From contig CM066734.1 of NCBI GenBank assembly GCA_033961575.1, positions 79,326,001 to 79,390,000 of the forward strand: 64,000 bases of DNA, in the 5' to 3' direction. This document shows, in pieces, positions 1 through 15,185 of this stretch; positions within the stretch are counted from its first letter, which is position 1; every line of letters starts with the position of its first letter. Both the position numbers and the translations under genes were made by a program. Below the pieces are notes generated by a model that was given only the letters and a program-made list of their open reading frames with translations, did not search any database and was not told the DNA's origin. Source of the stretch: Aselliscus stoliczkanus (taxonomy: Eukaryota; Chordata; Mammalia; Chiroptera; Hipposideridae).

Positions 1-28
1 AAGGTTATCTTTTAAAATTGAAGGAGAG

Positions 29-136
29 GGCCGGCCGAGTGGCACAGTGGATAAGAGCTGGCTTGGGAGGCCAGTGGCCCCGGTTTGGATCCCACATATG
101 AGGGTCAGTGACACTGCCCTCAAAAAAAAAAAAAAA
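29..136 (+). mobile_element. tRNA-derived SINE, short form, in L1 copy A
   Basis: The head has a Pol III A box (TGGCACAGTGG, variant) and a B box (GGTTTGGATCC), and is followed directly by poly-A. A 10-bp target duplication (TGAAGGAGAG) at 19-28 and 138-147 brackets it. It lacks the long body seen in the 29251 copy. The tRNA-like head is a SINE promoter and not a tRNA gene. Confidence 0.93.
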
Positions 137-291
137 CTGAAGGAGAGATAAAGAGCTTCTCAGAAAAGAATAAGTTAAGGGAATTCATTACCACCAAGCT
201 AGCTTTGCAAGAAATTTTAAAAGAGCTTCCTTCTTTAAGTAGAAGAAAAAAACAACCTAACTAAGGAAGACTAGGAACACAAATAACAAAA

Positions 292-3057
292 TGGCAATAA
301 ATATGCACCTATCAATAATCAGATTAAATGTCATGGTTTAAATGCTCCAATCAAAAGACATAGTGTGGCTGAATGGATAAGAAAGCAAGACCCCTGCATA
401 TGCTGTATACGAGAGACTCACATCAGATCAAAAGACATATACAGGCTGAAGGTAAAGGGATGGAGTAAAATATTTCATGCAAATAGAACTGACAGAAAAA
501 GCTGGAGTAGTGATACTTATATCAGATAAAACGGACTTTAAATGGAAGAATACAATAAAAGAAAAAGAAGGACACTTCATAATAATAAAGGGATCGATCC
601 AACAAGAGGACATAACCCTAGTAAATATCTATGCACCTAACATAGGAGCTCCTAAATATATAAAAGAGATATTGTCAAACATAAAGATGGAGATCAACAG
701 TAACACCATCATACTAGGGGAATTGAACACCTCGCTCTCACCAATGGACAGATACCCCAGACAGAAAATCAATGCAGAAACAGCGACCTTAAATGACACA
801 TTAGACTAGCTGGATTTAACTGATATTTTCAGGGCAAAGCTACAGAATATACATTCTTCTCAAGGCACATGGAGCATTTTCCAAGATAGACCACATGTTA
901 GGCCACAAAACAAGTTTCAATAAATGTAAGAAGATTGAAATCATTTCAAGCGTCTTCTCTGACCACAATGCTATGAAACTAGAAATCAATTATAAGAAGA
1001 AATCCAGAAAGCTGACAAATACATGGAGGCTAAACAACATGCTACTAAATAGCAAGTGGGTCACAAATGAGATCAAGGAGGAAATCAAAAGGTACCTGGA
1101 GACAAATGAAAATGAAAACACTATGACCCAAAATCTCTGGGATGGAGCAAAAGCAGTCCTAAGAGAGAAGTTCATAACAGGGCAGGCCTACCTAAGGAAG
1201 GAAGAAAAATCTCAAATCAACAGGTTATCCTTACACTTCAGGGAACAGGATAAAGAACAGCAAAAGAAGCCCAAAGGGAGTACGACGAAGGGGATAATAA
1301 AGGCCAGAGAGGAAATAAATGATATGGAGAACAGAAAAACAATACAAAAGATCAGCAAAACCAAGAGCTGTTTTTTTAAGATAAACAGAATTGACAAGCC
1401 TCTAGCCAGGCTCATTAAAAAAAAAAAAAGGACAGAAAACTCAAATTAGTAAAATCAGAAATGAATGAGGTGAAGTGACTACAGACACCACAGAAATACA
1501 AAAAAAAAATTAAGAAATTATGAACAACTAACTATATGCCAACAAATTTGACAATCTGGAAGAAATGGATAATTTTCTAGAAACATACAACCTTCCAAAG
1601 CTAACTTGAGAAGAAATGGAAAATCTAAATAGACTGATTACTACCAAGGAAACTGAATCACTAATCGACAAGATCCCAACAAACAAAACTCCTGGGCCAA
1701 ACAGCTTCACAAGTGAATTTTTACCAAATATTCACAAAAGGACTATCACCTATTCTTCTCAAACTGTTCCAAAAAATCCAGGAGGGAAGGCTCCCAAATT
1801 CTTTCTATGAAGCCACTATCAACCTGATTCCAAAACCAGATAAAGACAGCACAAAAAAACAAAAACTACAGGCCAATATCACTGATGAATATAGACGCAA
1901 AAATTCTCAATAAAATATTAGCAAACAGAATTCAGCAATATATTAAGAAGATCATACATCATGACCAGGTGGGTTTCATCCCTGATACACAAGGCTGGTT
2001 CAACATCCATAAATCAATTAATGTGATACACCACATCAACAAAATGAAGAATAAAAATCACATGGTCATATCAATAGATGCAGAAAAAGCATTTGACAAA
2101 ATCCAACAGCCATTTATGATAAAAATACTTAGCAAAGTGGGAATAGAGGGATCATATCTCAACATAATAAAGGCCATGCATCATAAAGCTTCAGCTAACA
2201 TCATACTCAATGGGAAAAACTAAAACCATTCCCCTTAAGATCAGAAACAAGAAAAGGCTGTCCCCTTTCTCCACTTTTATTCAACATAGTTCTGGAGTTC
2301 TAGCCATAGCAATCATACAAGAAAAAGAAATAAAAGGCATCCAAATTGGCAAGGAAGAAGTAAAATTGTCATATGCAGATGACATGATACATAAAGAACC
2401 GCAAAGACTTCATCAAAAAATTATTGGAGGGCCGACCAAGTGGCTCAGTTCGTTAAGAGCTCGTTCAAGAGTGCGAGCTGAGCTCTGAGCAACAGCAGTT
2501 TGATGCCCAGCATGAGCTGAGCTGCCACTAAGTTGCCAACAAGTGGCAGGATGGCTAAGCTTAAAAACAAAAACAACAACAACAAAAAACAGAAACACAA
2601 CAACAACAAAGAAACTACTGGAACTGATAGACAAATTCATTAAGGTAGCAGGATACAAAATCAATATTCAGAAATCAGTTGCATTTGCATATACCAATAA
2701 TAAATTATCGGAAGGAGAAATTAAGAACTTAACAGTCCCATTAACAAGTGCTTCAAGAAATATAAAATACCTAGGAATAAATTTAACCAAAGAAGTAAAA
2801 GATCTGTACTCAGAAAATTATGAAACACTGAAGAAAGAAATAAAAGAATATACAAATAAATTGAAACACGTACCATGCTCATGGATAGGAAGAATTAATG
2901 TAGTTAAAATGTCCATACTGCCTAAAGCAATATATAGATTTAATGCAATTCCTATCAAACTACCAAGGGAATTTTTCACAGAAATAAAAAATATATTCCT
3001 AAAGTTTATATGGAACCATAAAAGACCCCGAATATGGCAATCCTGAGAAATAAAAAC
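292..3057 (+). pseudogene. L1 copy A ORF2 (endonuclease-reverse transcriptase), broken, 5' two thirds
   Basis: ORF2 encodes the endonuclease-reverse transcriptase that nicks target DNA and primes L1 copying. It starts at ATGGCAATAAAT, the counterpart of 6581. The endonuclease part survives in pieces (477-809, 895-1449) with the [10 protein letters not shown] motif. The reverse transcriptase part lies at 1616-3046 and includes a YADD catalytic motif at 2372-2383, preceded by a one-codon deletion relative to copy B. A SINE splits the gene at 2429, just after YADD. Frameshifts and stops occur throughout, so it cannot code. Its 3' end is at 11401-12629. Confidence 0.93.
2429..2610 (+). mobile_element. 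Second-type tRNA-derived SINE (GTGGCTCAGT head, GAGCTGAGCT body)
   Basis: The element interrupts ORF2 of copy A: the sequence around TTATTGGA at 2421-2428 is repeated as CTACTGGA at about 2615-2622. The head reads GTGGCTCAGTTCGTTAAGAG. The body is GAGCTGAGCT-rich, contains CCAACAAGTGGCAGGATGG, and ends in an (AAC)n/A-rich tail. It shares the middle and tail design of the element at 14469 and differs from the other SINEs in the window. Confidence 0.85.
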
Positions 3058-3074
3058 AAAGTCGAGGAGAGGGG

Positions 3075-3086
3075 CAAGATGGCGGC
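3075..3086 (+). promoter_or_regulatory. YY1-type site at the L1 copy B 5' end
   Basis: CAAGATGGCGGC lies 7 bases from the element's first base and matches the AANATGGCGG YY1 core. In human L1 a YY1 site at the same place sets the transcription start. The equivalent role here is inferred from position and match. Confidence 0.7.
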
Positions 3087-3189
3087 TGTGAGGAGGGCTC
3101 CATGAAATCTCCCCTGGAAATATCCACAATTTGAACTTCTAATATGCTTCAAAGAGACATCTACTCATCACACAGAGCAACTAAGAGTT

Positions 3190-3935
3190 CCACACAAGGA
3201 TTGCTGGAAGGTGGGCAGGCCGGGCGAGTAGGGGAAGAAGGCGGCGAGACGCGTGAGGTGCAGAGGTGCAGCCTGCACCCGCGGCTGCTGAGTCACGGTG
3301 AGTGTTCCCCCGGCTCGCTCCCTGCGGCCCGCGGCCCACCTAGAGTTCAGCCAGAGTGCATTGGTTTGCAGTCTGAGGCAGAAGCTCAGGCCGGGCAAGT
3401 GCGGGAGGAGAGAGAGGAGACGACTGTGCAGAGGAACGAGCTGTACCCGCGGCTCGCCGGGTCCCCAGGAAGCAGGGTGCAGAGCCTCGCAGCGGCAGGG
3501 CAAGATCAGTCCCTGCACCCTCCCGGTTCAGTCTCTGTGCCCACCGGGTCCCGCGGAGCACAGAAGCCTGAAACCCGGGAGCAGGGGATAAAAGAGGACT
3601 CGCCCGCGGAGAAGCAGCCCGCGCCGGGCGGAGACGCAGGTCCCTGAGAGACGGAGCGGGGATCTGAGCCTCAGGGCAGGGGGCGCGCAGTCCCTTAAAC
3701 CCCAGCAGACCGTTTGGGAGAGCAGCAGGAGCACCGCGGGCGCGCCGGCTCCGAGGCAGAAGCCTGAAACCCGGGAGCAGGGGAAAAAGAAGACTCACTC
3801 GGACACGCAGCGCGCCGGGCAGAGACGCAGGTCCCCGAGAGACACGGAGCGGGGATCTTAGCCACACGGTAGGGTGCGCACAATTCCCTAAATCCCGGCA
3901 GACCCTTTGGTAGAGCAGCAGGAACTCCGCTGGAG
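3190..3935 (+). promoter_or_regulatory. CpG-rich promoter segment of L1 copy B 5'UTR
   Basis: This roughly 740-bp block is strongly GC- and CpG-rich (for example CGCGGGCGCGCC near 3736) inside a window that is otherwise AT-rich. It occupies the place of the L1 internal Pol II promoter. It contains degenerate repeats: GGCCGGGCGAGT near 3219 recurs as GGCCGGGCAAGT near 3389, and a separate 196-bp unit is duplicated from 3561. Open frames on both strands here are expected from the low stop-codon density of GC-rich DNA. Confidence 0.75.
3561..3935 (+). repeat. Tandem duplication, about 196 bp, in L1 copy B 5'UTR
   Basis: CAGAAGCCTGAAACCCGGGA begins at 3561 and again at 3757. The shared order continues through GAGACGCAGGTCCC, GAGCGGGGATCT, CAGACC.TTTGG and AGAGCAGCAGGA in both units. 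Unit 1 is 3561-3756 and unit 2 about 3757-3935. Promoter monomer duplication is a known mode of L1 5'UTR evolution. Confidence 0.85.
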
Positions 3936-4754
3936 CATAAGAGGCAAAGGCCTTAGCTTAAAACAGTGTTGGAACTGTGGCTTTGTTTATTTTTATGTTT
4001 TTTATTTTTTTCCCTTTTTCTACTCTTGAACAGAAAGCAAAAAAAAAAACCAATAACTCACCCATTCCCACAAACTTTGGCCCCCGCCAAGACAGTCTTA
4101 AACTGACTCCTGAATGGAGCAATAGGGGCAGACTAGAAAGATATCCTTATCTGCAGGGGGTTGAGAATTTCCACCCAGTAAAGGCTGCAGAGTGAGACTA
4201 CCTACCCCGCCCCCACCTTTAGGCAAGGCTTGGGAGGCAGGGCAGGTTCACCTGCTGAGGCACTAATTAACAGATTCTTAGCAGCAGGCTTTTGGTATTC
4301 TTTAATTCTCCACTGCTGTCAACCCAAAGGGTGCCCAGAGACACTCATTGAGCCTTTGGGGGTGTAGCCTGCCTTGGAACAGGCAAAAGCAAAAAGGCAG
4401 TGACTTTGCAAAAACCACCAATCACACGTCACAACCACACTCAAGTACAGCAAACCTGCAGTGCCAGGATCATGCTAGGCATCAGGTGGCCTACTGTTCC
4501 CACAAGACGCACAGGAATTTTTGTACAGCAGACAAACTGAAGAGAGCTTGGTGGACTTTAGCCTAGACCAGCACGGGTATTTTTGGTTTGTTTGGTTTTA
4601 TTCTGTTTTGTCATCCCTTTGTTGGCTGCTTATCTAGGTTGTTTTTGGTTTTTATTTCTATTTCATTCTAATAATATTGTAGTTTTTAATATAGGCATAT
4701 ATATAGGTGTATATAGGTGAATATATGTCCATATATATGGGTGTGTAGACAAAT

Positions 4755-4835
4755 ATATATATATATATTTTTTTTTTCTTTTTTCTTTTTCTTTTTCTTT
4801 CTTTTCCTTTTCTTTTTTCCCCACCCTCACTTTCT
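4755..4835 (+). repeat. Polypyrimidine / (TA)n tract in L1 copy B 5'UTR
   Basis: A short (TA)n run is followed by about 70 bases of almost pure T and C (TTTTTCTTTT repeats). It sits in the T-rich middle of the L1 5'UTR (about 4580-5150). The open frames across it encode only poly-F/poly-K and are artefacts. Confidence 0.85.
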
Positions 4836-5657
4836 CTCTTATTTTATTCATTCTCACTGCTATACTTTTCCTCTTTTCCTTTTTTCTGGAAATTTTATTT
4901 TTGTAATTTTTCTTACTTTTTTTATTATTATTTTAGTTTATTTTTATTTTTTAGGTATAGCTAATCGGTTTCTCATGTTTATTCTATTTTTTAGTTTAGG
5001 ATATTGTATTTTATTTTCTTTCCTCTTCTGTTATTATTGAGTGTGTGGTTTTTGTTTTGATTCTGTTTGTTTTCTTCATTAGTATGATTGATATTTCTGT
5101 ACAAGTTGACTGTAGTTTGATGGTTGTTTTTTTTACTTGTGCGAGCATTTGGTTTCCTTTGGTGGCTGCAGAGGTTGTTCTTGTTGATCTGTTATGCTCT
5201 AAAATCACTCTGCAGCAGTGGGTCCAAACAAACAGTCACAAGAATCATCATACCCGGAGGCCAACTTTAGATAAAACCAGAGCATTTCTGGGTTTGACAT
5301 ACAAGAGTCACACCCAAAAGGAAGTTGCTACAGGTACTAAGACCCATAGGGTCCAAGTTTCATCAGAGGGGTCAATCCTCTCACAGCAGCTCATAAACTG
5401 CAGAAGCTGCTGATCCTCACAGCTAATCAATCTGGGAGTCAATCCCACCTACTGACAATCCAAAAGTAATCAAAACTAAAACTTCAACAAGTGAGGATGC
5501 ACGACACAAGGAACACCTCAGATACAAGCACAGGAGAATAGGGAGACTGAGTAATTCAAATATAAAGGATACACACCATATAAGTTTACCCAGAAAAGAC
5601 TGAGAAATCTGGGGGATCTATCTGTTATATTGAAGAAAAAACAAAGAGTAAGCCAGA

Positions 5658-6532
5658 ATGGGGAGACAAAGAAACATAACACAAATAAAAGAACAGAAGA
5701 AACTTCCTGAATCAGTGGAAATAGAGGAAATAGAGGCAACCAACCTATCGGAGACAGAGTTCAGAACACTGATTATTAGAATGTTCAAGGAAATTAATGA
5801 AAATATAAAGAAGGATAGAGAAATCATGAAAAGCAACCAGCTGCAACTTAAGAACCCAATTACTGAATTAAATAACAAAATTGATGGAATCACTAGCAGA
5901 TTGGATGAAGCAGAAAATCGAATCAGTGACGTAGAAGACAAAATAGCAGAGATCACCCATGCGGATCAACAAAAAGAAAAAAGAATGAAAAACATGGAAA
6001 ATAGTTTAAGAGAGCTGGGGGACAACATCAAACGCAATAACCTAAGGGTCATTGGAGTACCAGAAGGAGAAGAGAGGGAGCAAGGGATTGAGAATATATT
6101 TGAAGTAATAATGTCTGAAAACTTCCCTAACCTGGCAAAAGACATTGAAATACAAGCCCAGGAAGTGCAGAGAGTTCCAACCAGGATGATTCCAAACAGG
6201 CCCACTCCAAGACACATTATAGTGAAAATGGCAAGGGTTAAGGACAAAGAGAGACTCCTTAAAGCAGCAAGGGAAAGGCAGCAAGTTACTTACAAGGGTA
6301 CCCCCATAAGTTATCAGCTGACTTTTCTACAGAAACTTTGCAGGCCAGAAGGGAGTGGCAGGAGGTTTTCAAAGTGATGAAAAATAAAGGCCTACAACCA
6401 AGATTGCTGTATCCAGCAAGGTTATCATTTAAAATCGAAGGTGAGATAAGGAGCTTTGCAGAAAAAAATAAGTTAAGGGAATTCATTACCACCAAGCCAG
6501 CTTTGCAGGAAATGCTAAAAGGGCTTCTTTAA
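5658..6532 (+). pseudogene. L1 copy B ORF1 (RNA-binding chaperone protein), one frameshift
   Basis: ORF1p trimerises and coats L1 RNA in the cytoplasmic ribonucleoprotein. The start at 5658 has a good Kozak context (A at -3, G at +4) and reads MGRQRNITQIKEQKK. A charged, heptad-rich coiled coil covers about residues 30-140. The RRM-like core begins near residue 128 (NNLRVIGVPEGEERE). The C-terminal domain holds RHIIVKMARVKDKERLLKAA. One base is missing near 6310, so the first frame runs out at 6377. The true C-terminus continues in another frame (QARREWQEVFKVMKNKGLQP) to 6532. Joined length would be about 291 residues, normal for the family. Confidence 0.93.
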
Positions 6533-6580
6533 GTAGAAGAGAAAAACAACCTATGAAAGACTACGAACACAAATAACAAA

Positions 6581-10899
<4,319 letters not shown>

Positions 10900-11287
10900 A
10901 AAACTGTATGAATGAGCAAAGTAAACAGAAACTGTCTCATAGATATAGATGAAAAATCAGGGTTGCTAATTGGGAGAGGAATGGGGATGAGGGAGAAGGG
11001 GAAGGGATTAGACAGCAAAAATAGGCAACTACAATATTGCCACTGGGATAGGAAAAACAGTTTGGGGAATATAATTAATAATGTTGTAAATATTCTGTGG
11101 AATGTCAGATGATCATAGGTCTTGTTAGGGAGACCATTTCATGGATGGAGTAGAGGTTTGATCACTGCACTGTATTACTAAAGCGGAGGTGGTATACCTA
11201 CTGTAATTGAATATATATAGATAGTCATGGGATGTGGATTATACTGTGGAAGAGAGTTAGAGGAAGAGTAATAGATATATACGATAT

Positions 11288-11321
11288 GGGGGGGAGTGGG
11301 GTGATGTATTGGGGGTGGGGG
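11288..11321 (+). other. G-rich tract in L1 copy B 3'UTR
   Basis: Runs of 7, 4, 5 and 5 G fall within 34 bases. The matching place in copy A (13028-13064) is also G-rich. A G-rich polypurine tract near the 3' end is a conserved L1 3'UTR feature that can form quadruplexes. Folding here is inferred. Confidence 0.7.
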
Positions 11322-11400
11322 TTGTCACTTTGAGGGGTAAAATGTATAACTATTGCACTGTGTTGTACACCTGAAACTAATTAAAAAAAAAAAAAAAAAC

Positions 11401-12629
11401 AAGTCGAGGGTATCAAGCTACCAGATATCAAAACATACTACAAGGCTACAGTAATCAAAACAGTATGGTACTGGCATAAAAACAGACACATAGATCAGTG
11501 AAACAGAATAAAGAGCCCAGAAATAAATCTATGCATATATGGACAGTTAATCTATGATAATGTAAGCAAGAACTTATACTGGGGTAAAGATAGTCTATTT
11601 AATAAATGGTACTGGGAAAACAGGACTGACACATGCAAAACAATGAAACTGGACCACCTCCTTACGCCATATAGAAGAACAAATTCAAAATGGATTAAAG
11701 ACTTAAATATAAGACCTGAAACCATAAAACTCCTAGAAGAAAATATAGGGAATAAATTTGCAGACATTACCTTGAGCAATAATTTTACTGATACATCCCC
11801 ACAGGCAAGGGAAGTAAAAGAAAAAATGAACATATGAGATTATATCAAACGTAAAAGTTTTTTCACAGTAAAGGAAACTATTAATAAAACAAAAATGCAG
11901 CCTACTGAATGGGAGAAGATATTTGTCAATGATATATCTGATAAGGGGTTAATATCCAAAATTTATAAAACACTCATGCAACTCAACACCAGAAAAACAA
12001 AGAGCCCAATTTAAAAATAGGCAGAGGATATGAAGAGACATTTCTCTAAAGAGGACATACACATAGCCAACAGGTATATGAAAATATGTTCAACCTCACT
12101 GATCATTAGGGAAATGAAAATAAAAACCACCATGAGATACCACCTCACTCCGGTCAGAATGGCTATCATCAATAAATCAACAAACAAGTGCTGGTAGGGC
12201 TGAGGGGAAAAGGGAACGCTGCTGCACTGTTGATGGGGTTGCAGATTATTGCAGCCACTATGGAAATCAGTATGGAGATATCTTAAAAAGCTGGAAATGG
12301 AACTACCTTTTGACCCAGCAATTCCACTGCTAGGTATTAATCCTGAAAAACCCAAGACACCAATTAGAAAAAATATATGCACCCCTATGTTCATTGTAGT
12401 GCTATTTACAATAGCAAATACTTGGAAACAATTGAAATGCCCATCAGTAGATGACTGGATTAAGAAACTGTGGTATATTTACACAATGGAGTATTACTCC
12501 ACTAAAAAGAAGAAAGAAATCGTACCGTTTGCAACAATATGGATGGACCTAGAGAACATTATGCTAAGTGAAATAAGTCAGTCAGAGAAAGACAAATACC
12601 ATATGATTGCACTTATATGTGGAATCTAA
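11401..12629 (+). pseudogene. L1 copy A ORF2, 3' third, broken
   Basis: This is the continuation of the ORF2 split at 3057. Recognisable segments are [20 protein letters not shown] (near 11643) and the C-terminal stretch 12249-12629 ([27 protein letters not shown], ending LICGI). Frame changes between them and in-frame stops make it non-coding. The cysteine-rich motif that is clear in copy B near 10460 is degraded here. Confidence 0.9.
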
Positions 12630-13182
12630 AGAACTGAATAAACAAGCAATGTAAACATAAATAGTCTCAGAGACACAAAGGAAAAACTGATGAGGGCTAG
12701 ATGGGATGGGGATGGGCATGAGGGAGAAGGGGACGGGACGAGGCAACATAAACTGGTAACTACAATATTACCACAGGGATAGAAGAGACAGTATAGGGAA
12801 TATAATCAATAATGATGTAAATATGTTTTTAGGAGACCAGATGGACTCATGTCCTGTTAGGGAGACCACTTCATGGATGGTGTAGTGGCCTGACCACTGC
12901 AGTGTACATCTGAAGCTACCGCTGATTAATATTAGATGTTAACTATATTTAACACATATTTAGTCATGGGATGTGGAGTATAGTGTGGGGATTGAGTCAA
13001 TGGAATTGTAATAGATATGTATGATATCGGGGGTGGGGGGCAGGGGAGGAGGAAGGGGGAGTCACTTTGTAAGGGGTGAAAAGGATAACTATTGCATTGT
13101 TTTGTACATCTGTAACTGATAATAATTTTTAAAAAAGGAAAAAATAAAAAATAAAAATAAATTTTAAAAAGATTAAAAAAAA
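11401..13182 (+). mobile_element. LINE-1 copy A, 3' part
   Basis: The L1 interrupted at 3067 resumes here: ORF2 C-terminus to 12629, then the 3'UTR with a G-rich tract, ending in an A-rich tail (about 13120-13182). Divergence from copy B is visible throughout, including many stops and small indels. Copy B was therefore copied from another locus. Confidence 0.93.
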
Positions 13183-14468
13183 GAATATGAGGATTTGTGA
13201 CAAAAGTGAGAGTAATAAATGGAGCAATGGTTGGAATAAAGGATGTATTTTCTGTTTTTAAAACAAGAGCTATCAGAGACTATTTGTATGCTCCTAAGGG
13301 ATGGTCCTGTAGAGAAGGGGGAAAGCGATAATGCAGGGATAGAGGTGACATTGATGGTGCAATATCCTTGTAGAGGGAAAATGGGATAGACTCCAGGAAA
13401 GGAGTGAAGCAGTGAAGTTATACAAAAGCAAAAACAGCCATCCATTTTAGTAAGAGTGAAACATCAACTCAGAAGCAGGTAGGATGATAATTTTCATATG
13501 AGCTTATAGATGACTTTCTAAGAGTTCCTATTTTCTGGAAGAAATAAGAAAAAACATCATTAGCTGAGAGTAAATGACAGATGTTATACTGGAAGTGTAA
13601 TAAATGGAAAGTTATGAAATAGTCATGTAGAGAGAAGAAAATTAAACAAATAGGGAAATGGGTTCAAATTATTAGGCAACATTAACATTCTACTTACAAT
13701 TATTGATTGGGATTAAAGTGAGATGAGTTGACATTGTATTTTTTCTCCAGTAACATTTAGCTTTAGAGTTTAGGAGAAAAGCACATAGAGGGTTTTTGTC
13801 AGTCAGAAATTTATCTGGTGAGTATAAGAGAAGGGGAGAGAAAAATAGAGATAAAATTATCTAAAGGGAGTAATTATACTAATGGGCCGTGGTTTCTAAG
13901 CCAAGCAAACCTGAACATGAACACCAGGGAGTTAGGGACAGGCATTAAAATGTTCCTAAATTAATGGACAGAGGGTCATAGTAGAGTCAAAGAAAACTTG
14001 GAATTGAAATCCAAGAAGAGACATAGAAAAACAGCAGGGGTCTTTCAGGAATGAAATGCTTGCAAATGAACTTACAAAGAGGGTGCTGTTATTTTTAACA
14101 ACAAGGTTATAGTCTATGTGGAAGTTCAAATTATGAATAATTATGACAGGAATAGCACTAGAGAGAGTAAACTAGGTTTTGAAATAATCAAAGACAGGGA
14201 ATGAGTACTTTTGGGAGCCTGTGGTTGTTACTATAATGAGCACTACTGGAAAATATGATTACATGGCCTGTGATCCAAAGTCTGCATTTTTATGGACATG
14301 AGAGGGAAATTTTTCTAGAAGCAACAGTGACGCATTTGAAAACTGCCACATTATCTCCAGGCCTACTGACATGAAGGATGTGGATTAGCAGCCATATTTG
14401 AATGGTCCAAAGAGAAATTAATGTCCCCAAGACAGAAGCAATTTTCAATTAGATCAAGAAGTTGAAGT
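13183..14468. other. No gene seen; unassigned sequence
   Basis: Moderately AT-rich unique-looking DNA with purine-rich, GA-heavy wording (GAGAAGGGGGAAAGCG-like). It may be an old unrecognised interspersed repeat. No open frame has family features. Confidence 0.5.
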
Positions 14469-14623
14469 GGGAAGGGCCACCGAGTGGCTCAGTTGGTTAA
14501 AAGCTCACTCAAGAATGTGAGCTGAGTTCTGAGCAACAGCAGTCCGATGCCCAGCCCGAGCTGAGCTGCCCCATTGAACTGCCAACAAGTGGCAGGATGG
14601 TTTAGCTAAAAAACAACAAAAAA
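14469..14623 (+). mobile_element. Second-type tRNA-derived SINE
   Basis: It has the same design as the element at 2429: a GAGTGGCTCAGTTGGTTAAA head, GAGCTGAGCT-type body, CAACAAGTGGCAGGATGG and an A-rich tail. A target duplication containing GTTGAAGT occurs at 14461-14468 and 14628-14635. Confidence 0.88.
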
Positions 14624-15004
14624 AGATGTTGAAGTAGAAGGGAATGTTGCAAAGGAAGTTGGAGATATAGGGAATTTTATTTATGTCGTACTATGAATTT
14701 CATAGGACAGAGTAGATGGTTTTGTGGACTTACATATGAGTGGGCATTGGGGTTCGAGTGGGCATATCAGAGGCTGGTAGAGCTGATAGCCTAGCTGATG
14801 AGGGCTGACAAGGTTGATGGTGCAAGACATTTTGTGAGAACTGATGGAAAAGGAATGTAATATACGGGTGAAATTCATCATATTCATCCTGATGGCTCTG
14901 AGGAAAATTGTGATGTTGAGACTACAAGTGGTGGGAAGAAACCAGTGGGAAGCTTTCCACTTGCCTGGAGCACTCTGATGTCTTCTTTTCACTCTTGCCA
15001 AAGA

Positions 15005-15185
15005 GTAGTATTTATATTCCTTATTGAATTCACTGTTGTTTTATATGCACTGACCTGTTCTTTCAAGCCCGACAATTCCTTGAAGATAGAATCTAATCTT
15101 ATGTTTCTTTAAATGTCCTCACTACCCTAATTCCAATGTGCTAAGTACATCATAACTTGGTAGATGCGAGCATGTGATGTGGTAG
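15005..15185 (+). repeat. Possible L2 3'-end fragment
   Basis: The order CTTGAAGATAGAATCTAATC then GTGCTAAGTACATCATAACT resembles the L2 3' end (stretch describing CTTGAGGGCAG and GTGCCTGGCACAT in the family). The match is weak and short. Confidence 0.4.

Larger units (their letters stand above)
1..3067 (+). mobile_element. LINE-1 copy A, 5' part (older host L1, split by L1 copy B)
   Basis: The window opens inside the 3' end of an L1 ORF1: bases 1-28 and 138-240 align with 6420-6535 of copy B. It continues through the inter-ORF spacer and ORF2 to about codon 890, where copy B interrupts it. The same ORF2 resumes at 11401. Many frameshifts, stops and small indels relative to copy B show that this copy is the older one. 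Its 5' end lies outside the window. Two SINEs are inserted in this part, at 29-136 and 2429-2610. Confidence 0.95.

Noticed and set aside
29..90. tRNA gene-like A and B boxes (also at 21159, 24006, 29251, 41203 and antisense copies)
   Set aside because: They are the Pol III heads of SINEs with poly-A tails and target duplications. No complete acceptor stem pairing was seen.
3340..3867. 175-codon antisense open frame in the L1 5'UTR, reminiscent in position of primate ORF0
   Set aside because: It is GC-rich DNA with few stops, and frames are open on both strands. No ORF0-like wording or clear start context.
4717..5040. 107-codon phenylalanine-rich frame resembling a membrane protein
   Set aside because: It lies in the T-rich part of the L1 5'UTR. 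The hydrophobicity comes from TTT codons.
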